From: Phymatolithon calcareum
Lineage: Eukaryota; Rhodophyta; Florideophyceae; Hapalidiales
Direction of reading: 5' to 3'
Assembly: GCA_977006965.1 (NCBI GenBank)
Contig: OZ345358.1
Span: 2,418,001 to 2,482,000 of the forward strand
Length of the DNA stretch: 64,000 bases
Part shown: positions 11,058 to 22,512 of the stretch, one piece after another
How positions within the stretch are numbered: position 1 is the first letter of the stretch
Layout of the letters: each line of letters starts with the position of its first letter
Translations under genes and position numbers: made by a program
Notes under the pieces: generated by a model
Told to the model about the DNA's origin: nothing
Seen by the model: the letters and a program-made list of their open reading frames with translations, nothing else
Databases searched by the model: none

Positions 11058-12290
11058 CCCATTCAAAGTTTTCCTCTTCTCCTGCGTGGGAGTTAAGTGG
11101 CTCCCAACACCACACTCGAACGTAAGTACAGGATCTGAATGGACTGAACGTCGACGACCAGTACGGGGGAGTTATTATCGATGTTTGGATTGGTCTTCGC
11201 TGCGTCATGTGCTGCTGGCACTCTGGACGGACACCAGAGAATGGAAACGAAATGTCAACTACGGAATTTGTCGGGACAAACGTGTTCACGCGAAACGGCC
11301 ACTACTGAGCCCGGACTTGTTCTTCCTTGTCGTGAAGGAAGATGATATGTTCTTCCTGGAGTGAAGTCTCCCTCCTTTTCTTTCTTATGCATCTATCCTA
11401 GACTGGTCTTTCTTGTCATGCGCCTCTAACTTGGTGAACCGAAAGACTTCGCGCTTCATTCTTGCCCGCTGCAGTTTCCGCTCGCAGATTCTTATGGGCC
11501 GCTGTTTGGTGCATTATTTGCACGGTGTGGACCTACGTGGTGCCGTACTGGTCGTACACCGACAGGACTTTCATGTTCATATGTAAAGTTCGCATAACCG
11601 CAATGAATAAGCGAGTCGATTTGACCACAGGAAGAATACTGTATATAGCATACTTGAACTAGAAGGACGGAAACCGCAACGTTAGAAGACACGTTTTTCA
11701 GCTGGAGCCAGCGCACACGACTGTACTGTTTCCCCTCCAAAGCTGTAGAGGTATTCGCACCAAAATAATATTTTGCATTAAGAGTGCAAACTCATTAGAA
11801 TCAACAGGGAACATTTCCCCAAGTGGACGTAGAACTTGGCGCTAGAACCAATGTATGCCATGAATAACAGTAAAGGGCTCATAGTTAATAGTGATGACAT
11901 CAAGCTTGTCTTGGGATGCTTGGTCCCAAGAGCCTTGCAGCATGTAGTATAGTGGATGGGCGCAAACCTGGACTGTAAACAGGCGAGCGATGTGCGGTAG
12001 CGCATGGCAGAGCGAGCACAATAGATCCCCGAAGTCCAGCAAAGAGCGGTGACGCGAACGGACACGAACGGAAAAGAAACACAGGAGGACAGGTGCGTTA
12101 GGGCTTCAGATGAGATTAAGCGGTACAGCGACGCTAGCGCCGAGGCAAGCAGACCAAGGGATCCATCAAGGGAACCGTTATCGAGGCGGGCACGAAGACT
12201 TCTAGCCAAGGGTGCTTGCCCCTTTTACTGTACTGGACCGTCGAGCGTGGCATAAGTACCACGCACGACGTCGGAGAGCGACGAAAAGGA

Positions 12291-12334
12291 GCATGCCCCA
12301 TGCACGTGGGCTATCCCACGTGCATGGGGCATGC
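12291..12334. repeat. Perfect hairpin, 20-bp arms, 4-base loop
   Basis: GCATGCCCCATGCACGTGGG, then CTAT, then the exact reverse complement. Downstream bases repeat part of a CGCATATAAGG word that occurs again near 12673, next to a second CACGTGGGATA word, so the flanks also have short inverted or direct copies. Confidence 0.9.
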
Positions 12335-13774
12335 GATTTTTCGCATATAAGGAAAATGTACATTTTTGATAGCAACATTGTGCTTTTTTAAACTTTTTGT
12401 CCTTGTTGAAAATCCTGTTGAAGTGTCAAGCATCATAAAAATATCAGCTATGATTACGAAGTTACATGCGAAATATCGCAAATAACTGGTTTACTTATAG
12501 CTTGCCTTCTTTTCGATAAAATGTCTTTAGTTCTATAGAGCAATAAAGGAGTCTTCTGAAGGCGAAGAGCATCTGTATAGAAGGCAGACCCTCTTCGATT
12601 ATCAACAGGAAAAAAATTGGAAAACCGGCGATATTCTGCGAGCTGTGAAATTTTCTTTGCTTGATATGCGATTAATCGCATATAAGGTCTGCACGTGGGA
12701 TAGTAGAGGTAATTTTAATTACCGTCGGTAACCCATACGTGGCCCACGCTGTAAGCCCCAAATGGACGATTGACAATACTACACAGGGCACAGTCGAGAG
12801 AGCCTCCAAGAGTGAGTTCCGTGCTTCTGTGGATTCCATTATTGCTTGGTTGGTCTTCTGGTTTGCTTTTGGTCCCGAATGGAGCTAGTAAATTGGCTTT
12901 TCCGATTAAGATTGGCGATGACGAGCACTGTAAGGAGGCTTTATCTGCTTGGGCATGGCCGAAGCTGCCGAGCGGCCTGTAACATCTGTAGCAGGCTTAT
13001 TGAGCATGAACATAACAATCTTTACGTTCGTAATCTTAGTATTCTTCACCGGGGGCTGAATTAGGACCCGTTGTACGCGCGGTGACGTGCTTGCGCGACT
13101 AGTGATTTCGCCATAAATTACTTCTTGAACTGTGCTAATCACATTTATGGACGTTGAAAAGGCTCCATTTAGTCTGCAACGTTCTTCTCTACAGTTCACC
13201 GTCGTGTCTTGGCATATAAAGTTGCACTGATCCTGAGACGACGGTCTTTTTGTTGTCGTACGATTCTTGTGAGTGGACATCACATTTTCGTTCGTAGCAC
13301 GAAATAGAACGCTTTTAAATTAGCAGTTGTGGTACTACTCGCACTGAAGACAAGCCTGGCTTTTCGAATATCGTGTTAGCATGCTGTTTTGACTTCGCCT
13401 TCTAGATTTTTTAGAGCTTTTAAATCGGCCATCATATGCGGTGTTCGTCACACAGACACTAGAGGTGGTGTCCCTCTAACGCATTCAACAAAGTCCCAAT
13501 ATTACCGAGGTGCGCTACCGTTAAGGGCTTTTCAAGTAGGCAATAGCGTGTTCTCTAGTAACTCCGAATCACTACTGACGACAGTTAGTGCAGGGCATAC
13601 CTAAATAGTAAAGCAGATTTTTCATTATATTTCTTGACATTTACAGGAGTTCTGCCACGTTTTATACTACACCTCATGGAAAATTCGTAGCTACGTCTGT
13701 TGGTTATGGAATCAGGAATGCCCACCGCAAATCGCCATAGATTCGTTTATTTCTTGAGTGTCAGAATAAGACGC

Positions 13775-13853
13775 GAAAGAAGAAGAGAAGTAGATTTTAT
13801 TTAAAAGTTACCAACGGTTCTAGTGACGCTTGGGGTAGCTTTTCGGGTGCCAG
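13775..13853 (-). repeat. LINE-type 3' end, family A (minus orientation)
   Basis: A purine-rich tract (GAAGAAGAGAAGTAGATTTT) runs into ATTTAAAAGTTACCAACG and a further 40 bases shared, with changes, with copies near 31748, 32967 and 33203. On the minus strand this reads as ...GTTGGTAACTTTTAAATAAAAT followed by a pyrimidine tail, the look of a non-LTR element 3' end. Confidence 0.55.
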
Positions 13854-14497
13854 GAAAACTTGGCTTGATTCTGCCCAGCGCGAATGAGATGTGGAGCTGC
13901 GTGACGATTTTCCCCAAAATATTTTATCTAGTACTCAGACCGTGGAAGTTATTAAGTAACTCCATAAACAAACAAGTCGATCTCTTCTACGATTACGTTC
14001 TCTGGAAACGCTTCGGTAGAAATGAAATGATAACAGGTCTTAAAGATTTATACATATCTCCTGACGTCAATGTTTTCCTTTTCCGTGCAAGAGGCACAAC
14101 AAAAACTGACTCCGCTTTTAACGATCATAGAGATTTGAGAGTTGCCTGAAGCCTCGTAGTGGTCAAGGCACAACAGCGACCTAACTATCTCTGGACATCA
14201 ATATGGACCGTACAAGGGAAAAGGTTGAAGGATTCACAGCTCAAAAAAGAAGGTCAAGCAATTTTCGAAGAGCATTCGGTTCATTGTGGTGGTGCGCAAA
14301 TTCCTGCTCTCGGCAATAAATCCTCGACTGAGGATGGCGAATTGCAGTGCATTGAGACTGAAATAACCATGAGGTACTGACGAAATGGGACATGTGTCCT
14401 TTCTTATGGTTTTGCAGGTGGAATAGTCGTCTTACGAAATTTGAGCAGGTCCCTTTGGTGCAGATATCTTTTAACACGAAAGAAGGCTGCAGATGCA

Positions 14498-14536
14498 GTA
14501 GTCGGACTTCATAATAATATTATGAAGTCCTACTAC
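14498..14536. repeat. Near-perfect palindrome, 39 bp
   Basis: GGACTTCATAAT and its inverse flank an AT-only centre, extended by GTAGT/ACTAC outside one mismatched base pair. Confidence 0.85.
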
Positions 14537-15277
14537 AGAGATGTATCCAGTGTTAGATGCGTCTTTCCCCCATGGCAAGAGGCCCTACTAGGTACTACCA
14601 TAAAATCATAACTATGCAGTGTTGTAAACGTGGAACCACCCCAGTTGCTTCGGGTGGAATCGTCTAATGACGAGAGCCAGGAAGAGCGTGCATACATTTA
14701 GGTAGCAGGATTAACGCCCTGGCGTAATATAAGTAGAGGTAGAAGCACTGATTGCTAGCCCCATAGCGGAATAAGCATTCACTATTTTTATTATACAATG
14801 TTTTAGGAGTCCATTGAAAGGAAGCATTCATAGTGCAGAGCATATGTATATTTACGAATATTCCTGAGCAGTGCTGTATTTTTGGGCTCCATTTTGATTT
14901 TTAGAACCCCAATTTTGCAATGGTTCTTGGAATATTCATGATAAGTCAACACGAGTTCTCTTGAAATGTATTATCGTGCCAAGCCCTTAAGTCTTGGGCT
15001 CCATTAGTGTTAACTTTGTTATTTCCAACATTTGGGTTCCAAGCCAACCGAGTATAGTGACCTCAGGGGAATGAGAATGCAGAAGTAACGGAAATATGTA
15101 AATGGACGATGCAGAATTTCTTAATGCTCTGGGGACAAGACGAAGAATGAAGTATATCAAAAGAAAGTAATTATATTGTTGATAAGATTGCGCATTATTT
15201 CCTTAGGCGAAAGCAAAAACTATCAATCAGTGACCAGTCAAAACGAAAATCCGGGCGCAGTACTCAGTCGGTATGCC

Positions 15278-16816
15278 TCACTCCCGAAGATTTGCTGCAA
15301 TTTCCTTCACACGATGAAGGTTGCACTTCACCGCCCGGGACACCATTTCACCATATGTCTTCGCAGCCTTGTAGAAATGAGCGCACATGGTATTGCGAAT
15401 CTTCATGTTCCGCACCTGCTTAAGATCTCCAGCGATATTACTGACCAGGTTCTGGCGCTGCTGCGGATCAAACCGCCAGAATCTTTCTCCAGCCTGGCGG
15501 AACTGGAGCGTCTTTTGGATCGGACTTTGCTGCGTCAAACCACAGATAAACCTCTGCGAATATAGTGCGCGACTGTCCTCCTTAAACGCAAGGGGATCAT
15601 TGCTCGGCTCATAGTTGACACTTCCCTTCCAATTGTGATAGAAGTCCATTGTGCCGTCCTGGTTGTAGTTATGGACTGGTGCCTTGGGGCGATTCACGGG
15701 CAGATGATTGAAATTATTAGAGCCTAGTCGATGTGTCTGAGACTCGTGGTAGGAAATGAGACGGCCCTGAAGAAGACGGTCTTCGGAAGGCTCGATTGCG
15801 CCGGAGAGGAAGTTGCCGGGGTCGAATGCAGATTGCTCGCTGAATTGATGAAAGTTGTCGGGTACACGGTTGAGGACGAAGTGACCGATCTTACGGAATG
15901 GGAATTTCGACTCCGGCCATTCCTTGGTGGCATCCAGAGGGTCGAAATTAAAGCTGTTAAGCATCTTCGGCTTCATGGTTTGAATTTTCAGGTCCCACAT
16001 GGGGAAATCCTTCCTTGTGATGGCATCGTAAAGGTCACGCGTGGCGTGGTTGAAATCCATACCTTGTACCTTTCCAGCCTCCTCGGTGGTGAGATTCTGC
16101 ACACCCTGACGTGAAAACCATCCAAACTTGACGTACGTGACCTCCTTTTTGGCATTGACGAGCTTATACGCATGCACGCTGTTGCCATCCATGAAACGAT
16201 ATCCCTTCGGAATGCCGAGATCAGAATAGACGTAGGTGAGCATGTGAGTGGCCATGCCGCCAAGAGCGGAGAAGAAGTCGAAAAATCGATTGGGGTCCTG
16301 AATGTTGGTCACAGGATCAGGTTTCAATGAATGGACCATATCGGGGAACTTGATATGATCGCGGATGAAGAAGACCGGAAGATTATTGCCGAGCAGATCG
16401 AAGTTTCCATCTCGCTCGGATTTGAATTTGATTGCAAAACCTCGAGGGTCGCGCAGCGTCTCTGGCGAATACTTACCGTGGATCACAGTGCTGAATCGGA
16501 CAAAGATCTCAGTCTCGATGTTGGGCTTGGACAAAAAGTGAGCTGCGGTAAGATTGGAAATACCGTCGGTACAGGTGAAGACACCGTGGGCGGCGGCGCC
16601 TCGGCCGTGTACGACGCGCTCTGGAATTCGCTCATGGTTGAAGCGGCGGAGCTTTTCGAGGGCGTAGATGTCTTGAAGCAAGATGCCGCCACTGGATGTG
16701 GCAGTCTGACTGTTTTGGTTGCTGCCTGTATGACGGCCGGTTTCGCCAGTGAGGAACTGGTTGCCCTGGGCAAGGGCGACAAGCATGACCATGACGACAA
16801 TGTGATGGAGCGCCAT
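15278..16816 (-). CDS. Catalase with N-terminal signal peptide
   Basis: A 512-residue heme catalase, which dismutates hydrogen peroxide to water and oxygen. Visible family features in order: FNHERIPERVVHGRGAAAHG with distal catalytic His70; RFSTV and RDPRGFAIKF; DLLGNNLPVFF with catalytic Asn near 144; and RLISYHESQTHRLG, giving the proximal heme-ligand Tyr near 356 in the R-x-x-x-Y setting. Length fits small-subunit catalases, with no C-terminal flavodoxin-like domain. The first about 18 residues (HHIVVMVMLVALAQG) form a hydrophobic signal-peptide-like segment, and no peroxisomal SKL-type end is present (it ends NLRE), so secretion or entry to the endomembrane system is likely. Start is the ATG at 16816, with a TATA-like box about 90 bases upstream. 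No intron is needed. Confidence in the family is very high; localisation is inference. Confidence 0.97.
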   Translation of the reverse strand: MALHHIVVMVMLVALAQGNQFLTGETGRHTGSNQNSQTATSSGGILLQDIYALEKLRRFNHERIPERVVHGRGAAAHGVFTCTDGISNLTAAHFLSKPNIETEIFVRFSTVIHGKYSPETLRDPRGFAIKFKSERDGNFDLLGNNLPVFFIRDHIKFPDMVHSLKPDPVTNIQDPNRFFDFFSALGGMATHMLTYVYSDLGIPKGYRFMDGNSVHAYKLVNAKKEVTYVKFGWFSRQGVQNLTTEEAGKVQGMDFNHATRDLYDAITRKDFPMWDLKIQTMKPKMLNSFNFDPLDATKEWPESKFPFRKIGHFVLNRVPDNFHQFSEQSAFDPGNFLSGAIEPSEDRLLQGRLISYHESQTHRLGSNNFNHLPVNRPKAPVHNYNQDGTMDFYHNWKGSVNYEPSNDPLAFKEDSRALYSQRFICGLTQQSPIQKTLQFRQAGERFWRFDPQQRQNLVSNIAGDLKQVRNMKIRNTMCAHFYKAAKTYGEMVSRAVKCNLHRVKEIAANLRE

Positions 16817-16903
16817 TTTGAGAAGGCTCTTTTACTCGAGAGAATTGTTCGTGCTTGCTGAGTACGGTTCGACGGGGGAATGAAGCCAAGGGTGATGAAT
16901 TGG

Positions 16904-16911
16904 TTTATAAA
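16904..16911 (-). promoter_or_regulatory. TATA-like box upstream of catalase
   Basis: On the minus strand the word TTTATAAACC lies about 90 bases upstream of the catalase ATG. Position and sequence fit a core promoter, but no transcription start is known. Confidence 0.35.
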
Positions 16912-18249
16912 TCAGTGATCAAAAGTTGAGGACCAAAGAGGGAGAAATGTGAAATTGGGATTGGCGCCCATGCAGAGCGATTGAAGGACAGTGTCGAAAC
17001 TGCTTGGCTTAATATTGTATGTTACAGTGAACGACTGCATGAAAAGTTTGCAGAGTGCAGAAAAGGAGCGACTTCGAGCTTGGTTGAAGCACTTGCTACC
17101 ACGTGCAGGTATGTGGGTAGATGGGAAAGCAGTTGGAGCCGTTATACTGTACTGTTCAGTTAATTAGATGATCATTTCTAAGATCGTTTGAAATAGGTTG
17201 AGGAAGCGGCATAAGGTATCTGGAGGCAAAGACTGTAATCAAGAAGACTCTGATGCTACGGCAGTAGTATTGCGACTAATTTATCAGTAATAGAGACTGC
17301 CCATAGCTTTGATTAGTGTTTCTACGGCTGATCGACGTAGAAAATTAGAGTCTCCGCGCATCCCACGTAAAACATGAATTTAGGTATTTTATTTCAAGAT
17401 GGTGGACTCAGAAGCCTCCAGAAGGAAGTTTGCTCATCAGTTGGCCACGACTCTTGTAATTTAATTGGAATTGCAACGTTGCGTAAAGCCTTTTCCCCGT
17501 GGAACACATGGCAAGGACTACCTGTCGTCCAAAAGACCAGTTGTAAAAGGCGGGATAAGCCAGCAAAGTCTTCTTGACCTTGCCACTTTACTTATCCCTG
17601 CCGAGTCTGCTATTCAGGACTCAGCAGGTTGCTTATGTACTGCTCTGGAGAGCTACAGTACTGGGGAACTGCAGAACTTGGGGAACTGCTGAACTAGACT
17701 ACCTAATCCGTACATTGTTACCGTAAACGTAAACGCGGGAGAAATAGTACCAGAAAAGGGCGTGCAGGAGTGTGTCTGCATTTGCAGAGTGCCTTGGTTC
17801 CCATCCTGGGAAACTTTCCATGCGCCGTGTATGTCAGCTCCATGACACTACCCGCTCCGTGCACACAAGAATGGCGAATAGTTGCTTCTCGTTCCGCCCT
17901 CGGAAGAAGAGGACGAACGATACTGGGACTGTCCTTCGCTCACATCGTGTACACACAAATATGGAGCTGCATTACTCACTTGCATAATTCAACTCTATAT
18001 TTGTGAACTTAACCTTCGATTGACACTGTGCGTGGTGAAAGATATTGTGTAAGCTGCCTGGCTGCTCAGCGAAGTCAATCCAAAGCTTCGGTGGCGGCAC
18101 GAGAGATGCAGAAAGAAACTGAATTTTCTTACTGTAGTTTCTCTGTGTGCCAGAAAACAGGAAACGCAGTATCTGCAGTCTGTAATTCAGGCCTGATGCT
18201 GCACAGCTTAACCCCACTGAATTCAATGAAAAATAATTTAGCTATACAG

Positions 18250-18282
18250 TAGGATTGGATTGGATTTCTGTTTAATTGAAGC
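18250..18282 (-). repeat. LINE-type 3' end, family B (AATCC tail, minus orientation)
   Basis: GGATTGGATTGGATTTCTGT then TTAATTGAAGC. On the minus strand this reads TTAAACAGAAATCCAATCC, the same word and pentanucleotide tail as the plus-strand copy at 36395-36434. Confidence 0.55.
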
Positions 18283-18419
18283 TCCCTTTGTCAATTGTCG
18301 TTGCACCTGAGAGACTTTTCGTTGCGCTACAATCCTTCGCTTAATTTAGCTAGTACCCAATGCTTTTGATGGGTACTTTAGCCTACCCATTGAAATGAAG
18401 CACTGCCTTGCGCGCCCCA

Positions 18420-18724
18420 TCGGGGAGAATGCAGTTTACATCACGCAAGGCTATGTATGTATGTATGATACATACACAGCCTACCAAAGATATATCAAAA
18501 TTTGATGTACAGTATTGAAGAGAAGGGGGACTTCAGGATGCGTCAGAAACAGAACGCACTATCCATTTATTAATATCATAGCGGGGAGAATGCACACATA
18601 CATAACCTACTAGGCTACCCAAAGATATATTTTTTAAAATAAATTTGATGTACAGTATTGAAGAGAAGAGGGAGTTCGGGATGCGTCAGAAACAAAACGC
18701 ACTATCCATTTATTGATATCATAG
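18420..18724. repeat. Imperfect tandem duplication, units of about 143-161 bp
   Basis: CGGGGAGAATGCA begins each unit (18420 and 18582). Both contain CAAAGATATAT, TTTGATGTACAGTATTGAAG, GATGCGTCAGAAACA and ACGCACTATCCATTTATT in order. The first unit also has a TATG microsatellite near 18454-18470. No coding potential was seen. Confidence 0.8.
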
Positions 18725-19706
18725 CGCTTGCTGATAATGACGCATGTGCTTATTAGGGCAGTTTTTCGGAAGGCTGATCAATTTAGTTGAGCGTGTTGTG
18801 TACTGATTTGCTTTGGCTTTGTGCCACACCTTCCAGTGGTAGACGAGGAAAAACATCCTTTTGACCCATATGGTAAGACTTGCATCATCGTCAACATTGT
18901 CCGTGACACCGCCGGGTGTCTCAGTGATGTGAGCTTTGGAAATTAAGATGATAGCTATCAAGTACTAAATTAGTAATGAGATTTTATTAAGGTGGGACTG
19001 GTGCAGATGAGATTTAGCCCGGAGATGATATGGGAAAAACTCAGTTGGGGCTCGCGAAGGAGAAGTTTTTCTTGTATTTCACGCGACCACTTCTTCTTCT
19101 TCTTTAATGCGGGTTTTCGAAATTGTCCTAGACCAACTCCACATCCTTATGGCGACAGTAGACTGGAGCAGATACAAGTAGTACTTGATGTCACAACAGC
19201 TCAAATCTGCACAAAGTGCAGATCTTCGGGGAGCTTAAGATCCATATCTCTACGCAGCCAATCTTCAGCAGCCGTCCTTCAAAGAGATGTCCCGGGTTAA
19301 AAACTATTTCGGATGCTCGCGGTACCTGGTCATTTCGTTACCTTCTTTCATCTCCATATGTCCTTTCTCCAAGCTTTCTTTGAGCATTGCGGCTCACCGC
19401 ACTTGCGGAATCCATGTACTCCTAAACTACCAGAAAGTGATAGACTTCTCCCATGGGAGGAGGTCGGAGCACAGCTCTTGCCATTACAAAAAACCCTGCA
19501 ATGAACCAGGGAAAATTCCTCAAAGAACCCTACCACTATACAGCGGCAAAGCTCTCATTGCTCTGACGTGAAATTTGAGTCGAAATGGAAGGCTTGAACT
19601 TAAGATTACGAACTGCCTAATGAGAGACGGTAGGCTCTGTGCTTCCCTTTCTCCTAACGAAGAGTAAATTTCAAATCAGAAGTCGGAAGCGACCAGTTTC
19701 TGTTTT

Positions 19707-20143
19707 TGTCTCTGGAGAGTTGACTTGCACAACTGGAACAAGATCTCCCTCTCCCCCGAAGTGCGTGTTAAAGTATTTTGAAAACGTCAAGCATTACTGA
19801 AGATGGCCATAGTTCGAGAACGACTAAGTTACCTCCGGAGTGGATCAGAAGAGAATATCACACATTACTCTGATGAAACGACTGAAGTTCCCTCTAGGCT
19901 ACGGCCCAATGTGCAAGATGTGCCAGTATGACGTCACGGAGACAGTGGAGCACTTATTTATGCGCTGTTCTGGTCGGGCTGCCTCTCGACAGCAATTCAT
20001 CGGAAGAGTGAGTGGCAAAACAATAGAAGATTTGTGCAGGGAGAGACCTGTAGAGATACTCCAATATTTGAACAATGAGAACTTGCTCTAGGGTAAGTTT
20101 TGGCGTTGAATGAACGCCGTCTGCTTTAAAGAAAGAAAGAAAA
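19707..20143 (+). pseudogene. LINE-type reverse transcriptase C-terminal fragment and 3' end
   Basis: The open stretch 19840-20091 encodes 83 residues with KRISHITLMKRLKFPLGYG, then CKMC...ETVEHLFMRC: the Cys-x2-Cys...His-x4-Cys zinc-finger-like end found after the reverse transcriptase of non-LTR retrotransposons. Upstream bases (about 19707-19840) read as further RT C-terminal sequence across frame breaks. The ORF stop at 20091 is followed by a short hairpin (GGCGTT...AACGCC, 20102-20118) and a TTTAAAGAAAGAAAGAAA tail, the expected 3' end. No ATG opens the frame, so this is a 5'-truncated copy. Confidence 0.65.
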
Positions 20144-21416
20144 TTCTCTCTCGTCGAACACTGGCTAACTCTTCTATTTCGCGCGGAATGGAGGTTTATC
20201 AGGCTGTATACTGCAGGTTGAATGCCCGTGCAAGTTCAACATTTACGTTATCTTTTGCTCATGATAGACCTGCTTATCGCCGATAAACAGAGTCAGCAGA
20301 AAACAAAATAGTGACCAGCTATGATATGAGATCGCGGCACAATGACTCGAAAAGCACGAATGTACAGTGCTGTACAAAGGCGGGATTCTCTTTACGGCAC
20401 CATTCGTACTGCGGAGACTTTTGCCAGCAACTTGCCCCATCGGCTCTGCAAATAGCCATCAACGGAAAAGGTCATCTTGCGTAAGTTGTGCGATGAGTTA
20501 CACTCATATGCTTTGCAACTCGCGGGAAACTCGTTTCAAAAATACCATTGATCTCAATTTTTATATGTATTGTTGACAATGGCAGTCCGACGCATGCGGT
20601 TCAATATTCAGCCTTGATTCTTGAATCATTGCAAATTATGAAAGGATTTAAGAATCATGGCTGAATATTTTTGAAGAAGAAGAAGAATAATAATTATTAT
20701 TCTTATTATTCTTCAAAATATAGAGAAATAATTTTTATTTCTCTTTACCTCTTTGGTGTTCAGTATCATACTGTGTAGGAGCGTGGTAGGGGCCATATCG
20801 TGCGAGCACGTAGTCCATTTATGACGCGGCTCTATTTACATAGAAGAAGAAGAAGTGTAAGTTTTTTATCTATTTACATAGAGCCGCGGCATAATATTAT
20901 TATGTCACTTTTTCCAACGAAGACATTGAAACCTCAAGTTCTCAGCATCGCCAAATTGATAGGTTTGCAATCCGACTGCTCCCGTCCGACACCTGCACAT
21001 CAGCAGTGTGTTCTGTACAGGGGACGATGGCAATTTTGAGCAGCGGCGTTCTCCTCTATTGCGTCCGTCACTCTGAGCCTCTCCAAACCGCAGAAGGCGG
21101 TGTCGAATGAAGATAGCGCCGGCGGTGCGTCCGCAGCTGACTGGACCAACTAATTTTTAGGAAATATTGGCTTCTACCAAGGCCGTCCCCTGCTTCTAGT
21201 AGCGTACAGTAGAAGCTTGCACCCCTGCGCAAAGTCAACTTTAATCTCGTAGCCTCCGTCGGCAATTTCTGCGTTTGCACTTACTCAAAAATTAACACAC
21301 ATGTACTGTACTGCACGTGTAGAGCGGGAACTATACTGTAAAAACGAAATCTTTCTTCTAGAAATATTCGCAGTGCTCCAATAACATTACAATGTGGATC
21401 CTGTACAGTACAGTAC
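20144..21416. other. No gene seen: palindrome-bearing intergenic
   Basis: Contains an AT-rich palindrome of AAGAAGAATAATAATTATTATTC type (20676-20714) and an inverted pair CGCGGCTCTATTTACATAG (20826 on) against its inverse ending near 20886 around a GAAGAAGAAG spacer. No protein domain was recognised. The right edge is the target site of the LTR element. Confidence 0.45.
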
Positions 21417-22218
21417 TGTCGCGTATACAACGCGAGCGCTTGATAGCAACAGAAACAGGAGCAGCAGCTCCACAGCGGACACCAGCCGCTACTTTACTTC
21501 ACTTCAACCTCGTTCGCCAAACCGAGCAGACAGCTCGATTAAACACAGCAACACCAACCGACCAACACAGATCGATAACACAGCTGTAGAACCAACACCT
21601 CCGGTCCTTCCTCCTTGTCCTAGCCCGTCCATGGTCCGCGCTTAAATACCTTCCACACCCACGACACGCGGGGAACTGCCCCGGCATCTGCAGGGGTATG
21701 GCAGCGGTCGCGTGAGCGCACAGCGACCGCACCAGAGCGACAAACATGTGCTCAAAACATCCCGTGCGCAACGGAAACGCCAACCGGAAATCCCCTTCCG
21801 GTACTCAATTCAGGGCCACTGGCGCACGCGGTCGACACGCGCGCCGCCCATTAATTACTCTCGTACACGACCGTGAAACTCACGTCGCCATCGCGCCACT
21901 GCCGTGAGCGCTAGCGCCGCCTCTTGCAAGATTCAGACCGACGCGCCCAATTCACTGTGTCAGTCCGCCCTGCGCATCCCAAGCCGTCATTCCCGCATTC
22001 CCACGGCCGTCCACACGCCGCCTCGCGTATGCCACTCGCATGGGCGCCACGAGTAAATTGTCGAGATAGCAAGCGCGGGGAATCACGGTTCGCAACCGAA
22101 GTCCATACGAGAGCAATTCCAACAGTTCCACGATTAGATTGACCGTTACCCGCTCGACTGACACGTATGACACCCGCGACGGCCTTGTTTACAGGTACCA
22201 GGTTTCTTATCCGCAACA
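21417..22218 (-). repeat. 3' LTR of the retrotransposon
   Basis: 802 bp, left end of the element in window coordinates. Begins TGTCGCGTATAC and ends CCGCAACA. Near-identical to the LTR at 27573-28374. Two adjacent purine runs abut it on the inner side (an AAAGGACGAA run on the minus strand), a weak candidate polypurine tract. Confidence 0.95.
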
Positions 22219-22512
22219 TTCGTCCTTTGTCGACAACACCTGCAGCCTTAAGTCTCTCAGGGCATAGTCAGGTCAATGAACTCAGGCGGAATTCAGGTAA
22301 ACTTTTATGTTTACCACAATTTCAACAAACGTCAATAATACAACTTGGACAATATTTTTCCGTTTTTCCTTGCAGTACCTTGAGGACCACAACTTCCTTT
22401 TCAAACACTTGAGTAGAATACAATGCATGACAATCAACAGAACAAACATAATCAACGCGATTTCCCCAGCTCCTCCTTGAAGCGCACCTCCACAGCGGCA
22501 CTCAAACCCGTC

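Larger units (their letters stand above)
10576..15277. other. No gene seen: repeat-bearing intergenic stretch
   Basis: About 4.7 kb between P450-1 and catalase. It holds three strong palindromes (11021-11057, 12291-12334, 14498-14536) and a LINE-type 3' end at 13775-13853. Open frames are short and overlap on both strands; none shows a domain. A 34-codon ATG frame at 12955-13059 encodes a short hydrophobic peptide but has no supporting evidence. Confidence 0.4.
16817..19700. other. No gene seen: intergenic with LINE tail and tandem repeat
   Basis: About 2.9 kb. Holds a LINE-type 3' end with an AATCC-type tail (18250-18282) and a tandem duplication (18420-18724). Open frames such as the one at 17374-17577 are short and featureless. 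Confidence 0.4.

Noticed and set aside
12955-13059. 34-codon hydrophobic micro-ORF
   Set aside because: No family, no regulatory context, and similar chance frames occur elsewhere.
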